A program made the position numbers and the translations under genes. Below, in pieces: positions 1 through 10,817 of a stretch of 64,000 nucleotides of DNA; position 1 is the stretch's first letter, and each line of letters starts with the position of its first letter. Location: the NCBI GenBank assembly GCA_020061705.1, contig JAGUXT010000058.1:1-64000 (forward strand). Reading direction: 5' to 3'. Origin of the DNA: Halothiobacillus sp. (lineage in GTDB: Bacteria; Pseudomonadota; Gammaproteobacteria; Halothiobacillales; Halothiobacillaceae). Below the pieces are notes generated by a model. The model searched no databases and was not told the origin of the DNA. It saw only the letters and a list, made by a program, of their open reading frames with translations.

Positions 1-690
1 AGCGCCGTCAAGGTCGTCGCCTGCGGTCAGGGTGCTGTTGGTGGCGTAGTAGGTGTCGTCATGGATGGTGCCAAGGTAGTCAGGCAGGCCATCCACGCCA
101 CTGGTGAGGTAGAAGGCTTCGCCGCCTGATGCTGTAGCATCAACAGCAATCATGGCTGCAGTGACGGTGGCCGGGTCTGCATTGACGGTGGCCATGATGG
201 CAGCCAGTTGTGCCGGGGAGATTTCGTTGCCGGCGGCAATCTGGGCGTCAATGGTGTAGCTGGCAACGGCCATGCGGTTCATGATGTAGTCGTGGCCGTC
301 GGCACCGACCGCGCCGATACCGGCGTTGATCATGTTGAGGGTCAGTTGCGCACGCGCGTCAAACAGTGGCTGGGCGGAGCCCTGGTTGGTGAACTGAGTA
401 ATCAGGGTGTTCAGTTCAGCTGTCCAGTACGCCGAGCCTGCTGGGTCGCTGGCACGGTCAAACACGTTTTGGTAAATCTGCTCTACAAACTGGGTGGAGG
501 TCAGAAAGACGGGGTAAAGGGTGGTGACGCTGGGAAGGCTAAAAATCACACCACCAACTTCCTGCAGGCTGTCGCCTTCTACCAGCACCTTGTTGCTCCA
601 GTAGTTAAGACCGCTCGTCTCAGGGGCGCGCAGGAACGCGGCCAAATAAAGTTTGGTGAAGTAATCACGTGTTTCAGTTGCAGTTGCCAT
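1..690 (-). CDS. DUF4214-domain surface protein, N-terminal part (runs off window)
   Basis: The ORF track misses this gene because it has no stop inside the window. Reading the minus strand from the ATG at 690 gives 230 open codons to the window edge. The first 60 residues (YFTKLYLAAFLRAPE, then GLNYW) match the starts of the two DUF4214 proteins at 10818 and 13828, so the three are paralogues. DUF4214 occurs in large bacterial surface and S-layer-like proteins exported by type I systems. A TGGAG ribosome site lies seven bases before the ATG. The C-terminus, where a type I signal would sit, is outside the window. It is divergent from the GT4/SapC/type I exporter genes next door, which fits a substrate gene beside its exporter. 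The homology is clear; the secretion route is inferred. Confidence 0.85.
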   Translation of the reverse strand, partial: MATATETRDYFTKLYLAAFLRAPETSGLNYWSNKVLVEGDSLQEVGGVIFSLPSVTTLYPVFLTSTQFVEQIYQNVFDRASDPAGSAYWTAELNTLITQFTNQGSAQPLFDARAQLTLNMINAGIGAVGADGHDYIMNRMAVASYTIDAQIAAGNEISPAQLAAIMATVNADPATVTAAMIAVDATASGGEAFYLTSGVDGLPDYLGTIHDDTYYATNSTLTAGDDLDGA

Positions 691-1050
691 GGGTCAAGCT
701 CCAGATAAGTTTGGTAGTGAGGCGATAGGGAAAAAACGCCCGTACATTGTCAGCTTAAGCCAATGCCTAGTCTTTTTGCAATGTCCAAAGCTTTTTTAGC
801 AGCGCAAACGTTGTACCAAGACAACAGGGCCGGCTTTCAATTGTTACTTGGCTGGTTTTCATCGATTCCGCATGGGCCAGGCATCTTACTTGAATTGCAC
901 CCGCCCGAATCTGCCCGTTGTCATGATCTTGCCGTACCGAGCCGTGCATCGCACTCCTAAAACATGGGATTGATGTTTCATTCGACTCCTGTGTGATTGC
1001 AGTGGGTGGCTGTGGCAAAATGCGATTCCTTATTTTTTGACCTTTGCACC
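691..1050. other. Divergent intergenic region
   Basis: About 360 bases separate the DUF4214 gene (minus) from the GT4 gene (plus). It should hold both promoters, but I see no convincing -35/-10 pair. The small ORFs listed here (763-960 plus, 767-1141 minus) overlap each other and lack recognisable protein features. Confidence 0.5.
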
Positions 1051-2316
1051 ATGCGCCATCTTTTTGTACACCAAAACTTCCCCGGTCAATATAAGAACCT
1101 TGCTCCGGCGCTGTCTGCTCGCGGTGATCAAGTGGTGGCACTGGGGATTACTCCACGCTCAAGCCTTCCAGGTGTGCAAACGCTGGCCTACAAGCTTGAG
1201 CGAGGCAACTCCAAGGATATTCACCCATGGGTCAGCGATGTTGAAACTAAGGTGATTCGTGGCGAGGCTTGTTTCAAGGCTGCCATGGCGCTAAAAGCGA
1301 AGGGCTTTGAGCCGGACATTATTCATGTTCACCCCGGCTGGGGGGAGGGACTATTCCTGCGCGAGGCTTTTCCGAAGGCCAAAATTCTGGCTTTTTTTGA
1401 ATACTACTATCACCCTGATGGTGCTGACGTGGGGTTTGATGCCGAGTTTCCGCGTGACAACCCCGCTGCAGGCGCTTGCAAGGTGGTCATGAAAAATGCT
1501 GCGCATATTTTGAGCCTCAATGCTGCGGATTGGGCTGTCTGTCCTACGCATTGGCAGGCTTCGAGCGCGCCTTCCTGGGTGCGCGATAAGATGAGTGTAA
1601 TCTTTGATGGCGTGGATACTGCGGATCTACGCCCAGACCCTAGTGCATGGCTGAAAATCAATGATTCGTTACGCCTGACCGCTGATGACGAGGTGCTCAC
1701 GTTTATTAACCGCAATTTAGAGCCCTATCGCGGATATCACGTTTTCATGCGCGCTTTGCCCGCCATTATGAAGGCACGGCCGAAAGCCCGGATTTTGATT
1801 GTGGGTGGCAATGAGGTGTCCTATGGTGCCGCACCCAAACAAGGCGGGAGCTGGAGACAGATTTTCCTCGACGAGGTCAAGGGCCAACTGGATTTGTCAC
1901 GGGTACATTTCACCGGGCGCGTTCCTTATAACGTGTTGAATCAAATCCTGCGCGTCTCGACAGCGCACGTTTATCTGACTTATCCCTTTGTGCTATCGTG
2001 GTCAATGATGGAGGCCATGAGCCTGGGTGCGCTGGTGATTGGCTCTGATACACAGCCGGTGCGCGAAGTGATTAAGGATGGAGTGAATGGATTACTGGTT
2101 GATTTTTTCTCGCCGCATGAACTTGCTGAAAAAGTTATTGAGGCACTTGCCAACCGGGCACATTTTGCTCCTCTGCGCAAGGCCGCACGTGACACGATTA
2201 TTCAACGCTACGACTTGAAATCAACGTGTTTGCCCGCACAAATCAGCTTGGTTGACGCATTAGCTTCGGGTGTCCTTGGCTCGCAGGGTCACCCCTCGTC
2301 ACCAAACCTTTATTAA
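1051..2316 (+). CDS. Glycosyltransferase family 4
   Basis: 421 residues. The ORF track begins at a TTG at 997, but the ATG at 1051 gives the usual family start, MRHLFVHQNFPGQY. The C-terminal half has the GT4/GT-B donor-site pattern: NRNLEPYRGYHVFMRALP near the middle, FTGRVPY, then a Glu-containing stretch SWSMMEAMSLGALVIGSDT and the closing NGLLVDFF. It probably transfers a nucleotide-activated sugar to a cytoplasmic or membrane-bound glycan acceptor; the substrate cannot be read from the sequence. The next gene (SapC) starts 22 bases after its stop or overlaps it if an earlier start is used. Its place beside SapC and a type I exporter suggests either glycan synthesis for surface-protein anchoring or protein glycosylation, which is inference. 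Confidence 0.85.
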   Translation: MRHLFVHQNFPGQYKNLAPALSARGDQVVALGITPRSSLPGVQTLAYKLERGNSKDIHPWVSDVETKVIRGEACFKAAMALKAKGFEPDIIHVHPGWGEGLFLREAFPKAKILAFFEYYYHPDGADVGFDAEFPRDNPAAGACKVVMKNAAHILSLNAADWAVCPTHWQASSAPSWVRDKMSVIFDGVDTADLRPDPSAWLKINDSLRLTADDEVLTFINRNLEPYRGYHVFMRALPAIMKARPKARILIVGGNEVSYGAAPKQGGSWRQIFLDEVKGQLDLSRVHFTGRVPYNVLNQILRVSTAHVYLTYPFVLSWSMMEAMSLGALVIGSDTQPVREVIKDGVNGLLVDFFSPHELAEKVIEALANRAHFAPLRKAARDTIIQRYDLKSTCLPAQISLVDALASGVLGSQGHPSSPNLY

Positions 2317-2338
2317 ATTAATCAATCTGGATGTTCCT

Positions 2339-3070
2339 GTGACTCAACAAGCTATTCCTTTGAGCAAGTCTGCTCATGCCGATTCCAAGCTGAAACCAAT
2401 GTCCAACTTCAGTCACCTCGTCGATCAGGCGCTGGTCAGGCTGATGCCTTCGGAATTGCCACGCGCCGCGCACGATTTCCCGATTGTGTTTATGCGTCAG
2501 GATGGTGGGCTTTTTCCTGCTGCGTTACTTGGCTTGAAGCCCGGGGTTAATCAGTTTGTAGATAAAAATGGTCGCTGGTTGGCCAGTTACATGCCTGCCT
2601 TGATGCAGTGCTATCCGTTTTCACTCGCTCACAAGGAGAAGGGGCGGTTTGTACCGATGATTGATGCAGCGGCATTAAGCAATACGGAAGGCAATGCGCT
2701 TTATACTGAGTCGGGGGAGCTCGCCGATGAGCCTCGGGTGAAAATTTCCACGGTTTTGCAGGCTGTCGGCCAACTTGGAAGTGCCGCGAAGGCGCTTGCC
2801 AGCCTTGAAGCCATGGATTTGATTATTCCCTGGGACATTTCACTGACCGTTAACTCTGAGCCCGTGACCTTGCGTGGCTTTTTCAGGGCGGATGAGCAGC
2901 GCATGAAGAGCCTATCCGATGCGCAGGTTTTGACGCTGTGGCACTCAGGTGCTTTGCCAATGCTTTATGCGCATTGGTTTTCTTTGAGCCGCTTCAGTCG
3001 TCTTGGAGCCGTGTTGAAGCTACCAGCATCCGATGCTTCAAAATTACAAGCCCCTGAAGCCGTGCAATAA
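2339..3070 (+). CDS. SapC-family protein
   Basis: 243 residues from the GTG at 2339. The family normally begins with a short basic stretch followed by a conserved FPRAA-like block; here VTQQAIPLSKSAHADSK leads into LPRAAHDFPIVFM, so the GTG fits better than the track start at 2270, which overlaps the upstream gene. Other family features are GLFPAALLGL, W-x-ASYMPALMQCYPF and a C-terminal LYAHWFSLSRFSRL. SapC is named from Campylobacter fetus, where sapCDEF is needed to export the S-layer protein; its biochemical role is unclear. It has no signal peptide and is followed directly by the two type I exporter genes. A hairpin with a T-run lies between it and the exporter. Confidence 0.8.
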   Translation: MTQQAIPLSKSAHADSKLKPMSNFSHLVDQALVRLMPSELPRAAHDFPIVFMRQDGGLFPAALLGLKPGVNQFVDKNGRWLASYMPALMQCYPFSLAHKEKGRFVPMIDAAALSNTEGNALYTESGELADEPRVKISTVLQAVGQLGSAAKALASLEAMDLIIPWDISLTVNSEPVTLRGFFRADEQRMKSLSDAQVLTLWHSGALPMLYAHWFSLSRFSRLGAVLKLPASDASKLQAPEAVQ

Positions 3071-3109
3071 GATTTTGTCATTCGGATCTTTCTACACACT
3101 GATATATAC

Positions 3110-3139
3110 GGACATCATTTATGATGTCCTATGTTTTTT
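3110..3139 (+). terminator. Probable rho-independent terminator or attenuator
   Basis: GGACATCAT and ATGATGTCC form a nine-base-pair stem with a two-base loop (3110-3129), followed by TATGTTTTTTG. It sits 40 bases after the SapC stop and 30 bases before the exporter ATPase start, so it may end the upstream transcript or limit readthrough into the exporter. Confidence 0.65.
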
Positions 3140-3168
3140 GATGCCCCCACAAGTTTGAGCTGGACTCC

Positions 3169-4887
3169 ATGACATCGCGCCCCCCCCCCACTGATCTTCA
3201 CCTTGCTCTTAAATCATGCCGATCCTCGTTTGTAGGCGCCGGGGTTTTTAGCTTTTTTATCAATATGCTGATGCTTGTCGGGCCGCTGTACATGCTCCAA
3301 GTGTATGACCGGGTGTTAATGAGTGGGAGCGTGCCTACATTATTGGCTCTTACCTGGCTGATCGTGGGTCTGATGGCCGTCATGGGGATATTGGAGTGGG
3401 TGCGCTCGATGGTGCTGATTCGCGTTGGGGCGCGCATGGATGGCTTGTTGAGCCTGCGTTTATTTAACGCAACGCTGGATTACGCTGCGACACGCCCCAA
3501 TGCGAATACGCAACCGATTCGCGATCTGGATGCCGTGCGCCAGTTCATGACGGGCAATGGTCTGTTTGTTTTTTTCGATGCACCCTGGATGCCGGTGTAT
3601 TTGCTGGTGCTGTATTTGTTTCATCCATTACTGGGATTGCTGGCCACAGTGGGTGGCTTGATTTTGATTGTGCTGGCGCTGGTCAACGAGCGTGCAACGA
3701 AAAAGCTGCTGACTGAAGCCAGTGCCGAGTCGATGAAGGAAAATCAATACATCGGTAGTAATTTACGCAACCTGGAGGTGATTGATGCCCTGGGTATGCG
3801 GGATCGCATTTTGCGGCGCTGGCTTGGCTTTCATGAGAAGGTGATGGGCTTGCAGGCTAAGGCAAGTGACCGGGCAGCCGCTGTCACGGCCACAAGCAAG
3901 ACATTTCGTTTGTTGTTGCAGTCGTTAATGCTGGGCTTGGGCGCATGGCTGGCCATTGATCAGATTATTACGCCTGGGGTGATGATTGCCGCGTCAATTT
4001 TAATGGGACGTGCTTTGGCGCCGGTCGATCAGATGATTGGGGTGTGGAAGCAATTTGTGGGGGCGCGCGGATCGTATGAGCGCTTAAATGATTTATTGAC
4101 CAAAATCCCGGCCAAGCCACGCACGATGACGCTCCCTGCGCCGAAGGGAACTTTGTCTGCAGAGGCTGCTGTCGTGGCACCGCCTGGGGCTAAATTGCCA
4201 TCTTTGCGCGGGGTAAGCTTTCATATTAGTGCGGGCGAGTGCATCGGGGTGATTGGGCCGAGCGCAGCCGGAAAGTCGTCGCTGGCACGTGCTCTGTTGG
4301 GCGTATGGCCTGCTGCTGCGGGTAAAATGCGCTTGGATGGTGCTGATATTACGCAGTGGAATCGTGACGAACTGGGGCCACATATTGGTTATCTGCCCCA
4401 GGATGTTGAGTTGTTTGAAGGCACTGTGGCAGAAAATATCGCGCGCTTTGGTGAGCTGGATGCAGCAAAAATCGTGGCTGCAGCGCAAATGGCCGGAGTG
4501 CATGAAATGATTTTGAAGCTGCCTCAAGGCTATGAAACTCCGCTCGGTGAGGGCGGTGCAAGCCTGTCCGGAGGACAGCGGCAGCGTGTGGGTCTGGCGC
4601 GCGCACTGTACGCAGAGCCTAAAGTAGTGGTTCTTGATGAGCCTAACTCAAACTTGGACGATGTCGGTGAAGCCGCATTGGCACAGGCGGTTGCGGCTAT
4701 GCGGGCAAAGGGTACGACACTGGTGTTGATTACGCATCGACCCAGCATTTTGGCGCAGGTGGATCGGATCATGGTATTGCGCGAGGGCTTGATTGATATG
4801 TTTGCCCCACGTGACGAAGTGCTGGCGAAGTTTGTACGTCCGGCGGCACCGACTCAGCCAGCTCTTGCAAAACCCACAGCATCATGA
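3169..4887 (+). CDS. Type I secretion ABC transporter ATPase/permease (PrtD/AprD type)
   Basis: 572 residues. The N-terminal half is a membrane domain: FVGAGVFSFFINMLMLVGPL, a second segment near TLLALTWLIVGLMAVMGIL, two more around residues 140-175 and another near 250. There is no C39 peptidase domain, which fits exporters of RTX-like proteins with uncleaved C-terminal signals. The ATPase domain has Walker A GPSAAGKSS, Q-loop LPQDVELF, signature LSGGQRQR, Walker B VVVLDEPNSNLD and switch THR. The inner-membrane ABC component would pair with the HlyD-type adaptor downstream; no TolC-like outer-membrane gene is in the window. Codons 4-7 lie in a run of ten C residues, a possible on/off switch. 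Candidate substrates are the DUF4214 proteins. Confidence 0.92.
   Translation: MTSRPPPTDLHLALKSCRSSFVGAGVFSFFINMLMLVGPLYMLQVYDRVLMSGSVPTLLALTWLIVGLMAVMGILEWVRSMVLIRVGARMDGLLSLRLFNATLDYAATRPNANTQPIRDLDAVRQFMTGNGLFVFFDAPWMPVYLLVLYLFHPLLGLLATVGGLILIVLALVNERATKKLLTEASAESMKENQYIGSNLRNLEVIDALGMRDRILRRWLGFHEKVMGLQAKASDRAAAVTATSKTFRLLLQSLMLGLGAWLAIDQIITPGVMIAASILMGRALAPVDQMIGVWKQFVGARGSYERLNDLLTKIPAKPRTMTLPAPKGTLSAEAAVVAPPGAKLPSLRGVSFHISAGECIGVIGPSAAGKSSLARALLGVWPAAAGKMRLDGADITQWNRDELGPHIGYLPQDVELFEGTVAENIARFGELDAAKIVAAAQMAGVHEMILKLPQGYETPLGEGGASLSGGQRQRVGLARALYAEPKVVVLDEPNSNLDDVGEAALAQAVAAMRAKGTTLVLITHRPSILAQVDRIMVLREGLIDMFAPRDEVLAKFVRPAAPTQPALAKPTAS
3180..3189 (+). repeat. C10 homopolymer at the start of the type I exporter gene
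   Basis: Ten consecutive C residues span the end of codon 4 and codons 5-7 of the ABC transporter. The present length leaves the gene in frame. Loss or gain of one base would frameshift it within the first eight codons. Confidence 0.95.
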
Positions 4888-5008
4888 TGACTCACTTGGG
4901 TTCAGTTCAATCTTCTGCTGCCTGCGTTTCGACTCACCGCTGCTGTTGGGGTTTGATTCGCTTCCTACGACCTACAGAACTCCTCAACCTGGCTTTTGGT
5001 AATTTTTG

Positions 5009-7379
<2,371 letters not shown>

Positions 7380-7380
<1 letters not shown>

Positions 7381-8297
7381 TGACTGCAAGCACCACGGGC
7401 AAAACCGCCTTGGTCACCGGCGCATCCGGCTTCACTGGGCGCTACATGGTCGATGCACTCAAGGCGCGGGGCTATCATGTGGCGGGGTTCGCTAGCGGCG
7501 ACTCGAACGCGGACTTAAACCTGGTCTGCGACCTGACCGATGCGGCGGCTGTATGCATTGCGGTGGCACAGGTCAAGCCGGACGTCGTCGTGCACCTCGC
7601 CGCCCTCGCCTTTGTCGGCCATGGCGACGCGGAAGGCTTCTATCGAGTCAATCTGTTTGGCACGCTTAACCTGCTTGAAGCACTGGCTGCGCTGGACAAA
7701 CCGCCTGGCAAGGTATTGCTTGCCAGCTCGGCGAATGTGTATGGCACACCTGATATCGAACTGATCGACGAATCGGTCTGCCCGGCGCCGGTCAACCATT
7801 ACGCATGCAGCAAGCTGGCCATGGAGCACATGGCGCGCACCTGGTTTACGCGCCTGCCAATCATCATCACCCGCCCGTTCAACTACACCGGACCGGGGCA
7901 GGACGAGCGTTTTCTGATTCCCAAGATCGTCGGCCATTTCGCACGTGGCGAGCGGGTTATCGAACTGGGAAATCTTGATGTAAGCCGCGATTTTTCCGAT
8001 GTCGCCGACATTGTCGATACCTATGCGGCATTGCTGGAGTCGGATGCGCAGGGTGTCACCCTGAATGTCTGCTCCGGCAATGCCACCTCGTTGCGCGAGA
8101 TTATCCGCATGATGAGCGAGCTTGCCGGTTACGCCATCGAGGTGCGTGTCAACCCCGCCTTTGTGCGCCAGAACGAAATTCCGCGCCTGCGCGGCGACAA
8201 CCGTGCACTACGCCTATGGATAGGTCAATCGACTGATCCAACTCCGCAAATATCGCTGGCACCCACCCTGCAACGCATGTTCAGTCACGCGCACTGA
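7380..8297 (+). CDS. rmd: GDP-4-dehydro-6-deoxy-D-mannose reductase (GDP-D-rhamnose forming)
   Basis: 305 residues, extended SDR fold. The nucleotide site is LVTGASGFTGRYMVDAL, where the FTGRYM variant is common in Rmd, and the catalytic pair is in HYACSKLAMEHMA (Tyr-x3-Lys). RPFNYTGPGQ and the C-terminal region match 4-keto-sugar reductases. It would reduce the Gmd product to GDP-D-rhamnose. GDP-L-fucose synthase is less likely because its epimerase signature is not seen, but a related deoxyhexose reductase cannot be excluded. The next gene starts nine bases after its stop. The four-gene run gmd-rmd-GT4-GT4 recalls part of the Pseudomonas aeruginosa A-band (common polysaccharide antigen) locus. 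Confidence 0.78.
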
Positions 8298-8305
8298 ATC
8301 TCCCC

Positions 8306-9487
8306 ATGCGTCTCATCCTTGGCCTTGATGCCCTGCGCCCACCCCTGACCGGCATCGGGCAGTACACGCGGCAACTGGCCTCGGCCTTGCTCGACTTGGG
8401 CGAGATCGAGCACATCGAGGGGCTGATGGGCGGACGGATCGTGACGCAGGCACAACTGAACGAGTTTCTGCGCACCCCTCTTTCGCCATACGGCACGAAA
8501 ACCAAGAACGTCTGGACATCGGTACTCGCCTCCCGACTCCGCGCTGTGCCGGGAGCCTACGGCCTGCGCCAGAGGCTGCGCCAATATCAAACCGGGCAGT
8601 CCCTGCGCGGCGTACATGGCGCCATCTATCACGAGCCCAACGCCATCGCGTGCACCACCGCCCTGCCCAGCATCATCACCCTGCATGACCTGTCGCACCT
8701 GCACTACCCGCAGCTGCACCCCAACGAGCGCGTGGCTTACCTTCGCCGCCAGCTTCCGCATTCATTGCTCAACGCAAGGCACATCATCGTCGATGCCCAG
8801 TCCACACGACAGGAGTTGATCGATATATTTGACCTGCCCGGGGAGCAAATCAGTGTCATCCCCCTCGGCGTTGACCCCAGCTTCCACACGGTCAACACAG
8901 GGCCGACATCAAGCACACTCGAACGCTTTGAGCTACGCCCAAAACACTATCTTCTCTCGGTCGGCACGCTCGAACCGCGCAAAAATATCGAGCGCACGCT
9001 GCAAGCCTATACCGCCCTGCCCGAATACCTGCGCAAGGACTTCCCGCTAGTGCTGAGCGGTGGCAAGGGCTGGAAGGATGCAGCGATACACGCTCGCCTG
9101 AAACAGATCAAACCGCCTGGGCGCGTCATCCTCACCGGCTATGTCGATCATCACGACCTATTGGCGCTGTACGCCGCCTGCACCGCGTTCGTCTACCCCT
9201 CCCTCTACGAAGGTTTCGGCCTGCCCATCCTTGAAGGCATGGCCGCCGGCGCGCCGGTCATTACCTCCAACGTCAGCGCCATGCCTGAAGTCGCAGGCGA
9301 CGCCGCGCTACTGATCGATCCTAACTCTGTGGACGAGCTCGCTGCGGCCATGCAGCACGTCCTAGAAGACCAGCACCTCGCCGCTGATCTGAGCAAACGC
9401 GGTCAGGCACGCGCCCGCGACTTCACCTGGGCGCGCACCGCCGCACAGACCCTGGACGTGTACCGCCGCGTCCTTGCTGAGTTCTGA
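8306..9487 (+). CDS. Glycosyltransferase family 4, WbpY-like (putative D-rhamnosyltransferase)
   Basis: 393 residues. The N-terminus MRLILGLDALRPPLTGIGQYTRQL is the GT4 acceptor-side loop and resembles WbpY of P. aeruginosa. The donor side shows SVGTLEPRKNIERTLQAY, VILTGYVDHHDLLALYAA and the E-x7-E region YPSLYEGFGLPILEGMAAGAPVI. With gmd and rmd upstream and a WbpZ-like enzyme downstream, a D-rhamnosyltransferase is the simplest reading. That specificity is inferred from gene context and general resemblance only. Genes are spaced 8 and 6 bases apart, so the four form one transcription unit. Confidence 0.82.
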   Translation: MRLILGLDALRPPLTGIGQYTRQLASALLDLGEIEHIEGLMGGRIVTQAQLNEFLRTPLSPYGTKTKNVWTSVLASRLRAVPGAYGLRQRLRQYQTGQSLRGVHGAIYHEPNAIACTTALPSIITLHDLSHLHYPQLHPNERVAYLRRQLPHSLLNARHIIVDAQSTRQELIDIFDLPGEQISVIPLGVDPSFHTVNTGPTSSTLERFELRPKHYLLSVGTLEPRKNIERTLQAYTALPEYLRKDFPLVLSGGKGWKDAAIHARLKQIKPPGRVILTGYVDHHDLLALYAACTAFVYPSLYEGFGLPILEGMAAGAPVITSNVSAMPEVAGDAALLIDPNSVDELAAAMQHVLEDQHLAADLSKRGQARARDFTWARTAAQTLDVYRRVLAEF

Positions 9488-9493
9488 ACCTTC

Positions 9494-10609
9494 ATGCGCG
9501 TCCTGCACATTTACAAAACCTACTACCCAGACACCTTCGGCGGCATTGAGCAAGTCATCTTTGAGCTCGCACGCGGCACGCGCGAGCAGGGCATCGACAG
9601 CACCATCCTGACCGTTTCACCCCGCACCCAGCCCGCCGAAATCCAGCGCGAAGAAGCCCTGGTCATTCGTGGCCAGTGCAGCTTTGAAATCGCCTCCACA
9701 CCGTTTTCACTCAACATGGCGCGGCAATTTGCACGACTGCATCGTAAGTATGACCTGCTGCATTACCACTTTCCCTGGCCATTCGCCGACCTGCTGCACC
9801 TGGGCTTGCGTAGCCCGACCCCCGCCATCGTCAGCTACCACTCCGACATCGTCGCCCAGCGCACACTCAACCGCCTCTACGCCCCTCTGCGTGAGCAGTT
9901 TCTGTGCAAAATGCGTCTGATCGTCGCCGCCTCGCCGCAATACGCCGCCAGCAGCCCTGTTCTGCGTAGGCATCAGGACAAGCTGCGCGTCATCCCCTAC
10001 GGCCTGAGCGACGATCATGCTGCCCCTGCCGATCCGGCGCGCATCCAGCATTGGCGCGAGCGGCTTGGCGAAGGTTTCATGCTGTTTATCGGCGTATTGC
10101 GTTACTACAAAGGACTACACACCCTGATCGAAGCGGCGCGGGGCGCCCCCTACCCCGTGGTGATCGCTGGCGACGGGCCGATGGCCGCCAGCCTGCGTGC
10201 CCAGGCCGCAAACTCAGGCTGCCGCAATGTGCATTTTCTAGGGCGCATCGACGATGCCGACAAGGTCGCGCTGCTGCACCTCTGCCACGCCTTCGTATTT
10301 CCTTCACACCTGCGCTCGGAAGCCTTCGGCATCAGCCTGCTCGAAGCCGCCCAGCAAGGCCGCCCGATGATCTCCTGCGAAATCGGCACCGGCACAACCT
10401 TTGTCAACCAGCACCACACCACCGGCATCGTCATCCCGCCTGAAACCCCCACCGCCCTGCGCGCCGCCATGGATCGCCTGCACCACGATCCCGCGCTCGC
10501 CGCGCGCCAGGGCGAGGCCGCAAGGCAGCACTTTGCGCAACACTTCACCACCCGGCGCATGAGCGAGGCCTATGCTGCGGCGTATCAGGAAGCTCTGGCA
10601 AAAAGGTAA
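9494..10609 (+). CDS. Glycosyltransferase family 4, WbpZ-like (putative D-rhamnosyltransferase)
   Basis: 371 residues. The start MRVLHIYKTYYPDTFGGIEQVI is strongly reminiscent of WbpZ of the P. aeruginosa A-band locus. Further GT4 features are LHYHFPWPFADL, SYHSDIVAQ, IGVLRYYKGLHTLIEAA, FLGRIDDADKVALLH and the donor-site stretch SEAFGISLLEAAQQGRPMI. In the A-band system this enzyme starts or extends the D-rhamnan chain on the lipid carrier. It is the last gene of the gmd group; a perfect 24-base inverted repeat follows within eight bases of its stop and may limit downstream transcription. Confidence 0.84.
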   Translation: MRVLHIYKTYYPDTFGGIEQVIFELARGTREQGIDSTILTVSPRTQPAEIQREEALVIRGQCSFEIASTPFSLNMARQFARLHRKYDLLHYHFPWPFADLLHLGLRSPTPAIVSYHSDIVAQRTLNRLYAPLREQFLCKMRLIVAASPQYAASSPVLRRHQDKLRVIPYGLSDDHAAPADPARIQHWRERLGEGFMLFIGVLRYYKGLHTLIEAARGAPYPVVIAGDGPMAASLRAQAANSGCRNVHFLGRIDDADKVALLHLCHAFVFPSHLRSEAFGISLLEAAQQGRPMISCEIGTGTTFVNQHHTTGIVIPPETPTALRAAMDRLHHDPALAARQGEAARQHFAQHFTTRRMSEAYAAAYQEALAKR

Positions 10610-10612
10610 CCC

Positions 10613-10686
10613 GTAGGCCGGATAAGCGCAGCGCATCCGGCTTGGGTACGGGGTGTTCCCGGATGCGCTGCGCTTATCCGGCCCAC
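10613..10686. repeat. Long palindromic element (GCCGGATAAGCGCAGCGC type)
   Basis: A perfect 24-base inverted repeat, GCCGGATAAGCGCAGCGCATCCGG at 10617-10640 and its complement at 10659-10682, flanked by GTAG/CCAC-like ends. Close relatives are at 39529-39596 and, shortened, at 24138-24170. This looks like a dispersed intergenic palindrome rather than a classical terminator; there is no T-run. Confidence 0.9.
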
Positions 10687-10817
10687 GATACTTTTTTGTA
10701 TTTAAGGCGGCTCTAATCTACAAAAAATACGCTAAAGTCAGCATGGCTTTTTGATCCCCCGATAAAAACGCTCGCCCTCGCCAAAACTCAGTCAGACCAT
10801 CAATCAGGAGCCTGCCC

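Noticed and set aside
208-708. 166-residue plus-strand ORF
   Set aside because: It is the antisense shadow of the DUF4214 gene at 1-690, whose minus-strand reading gives clear homology to two other genes in the window.
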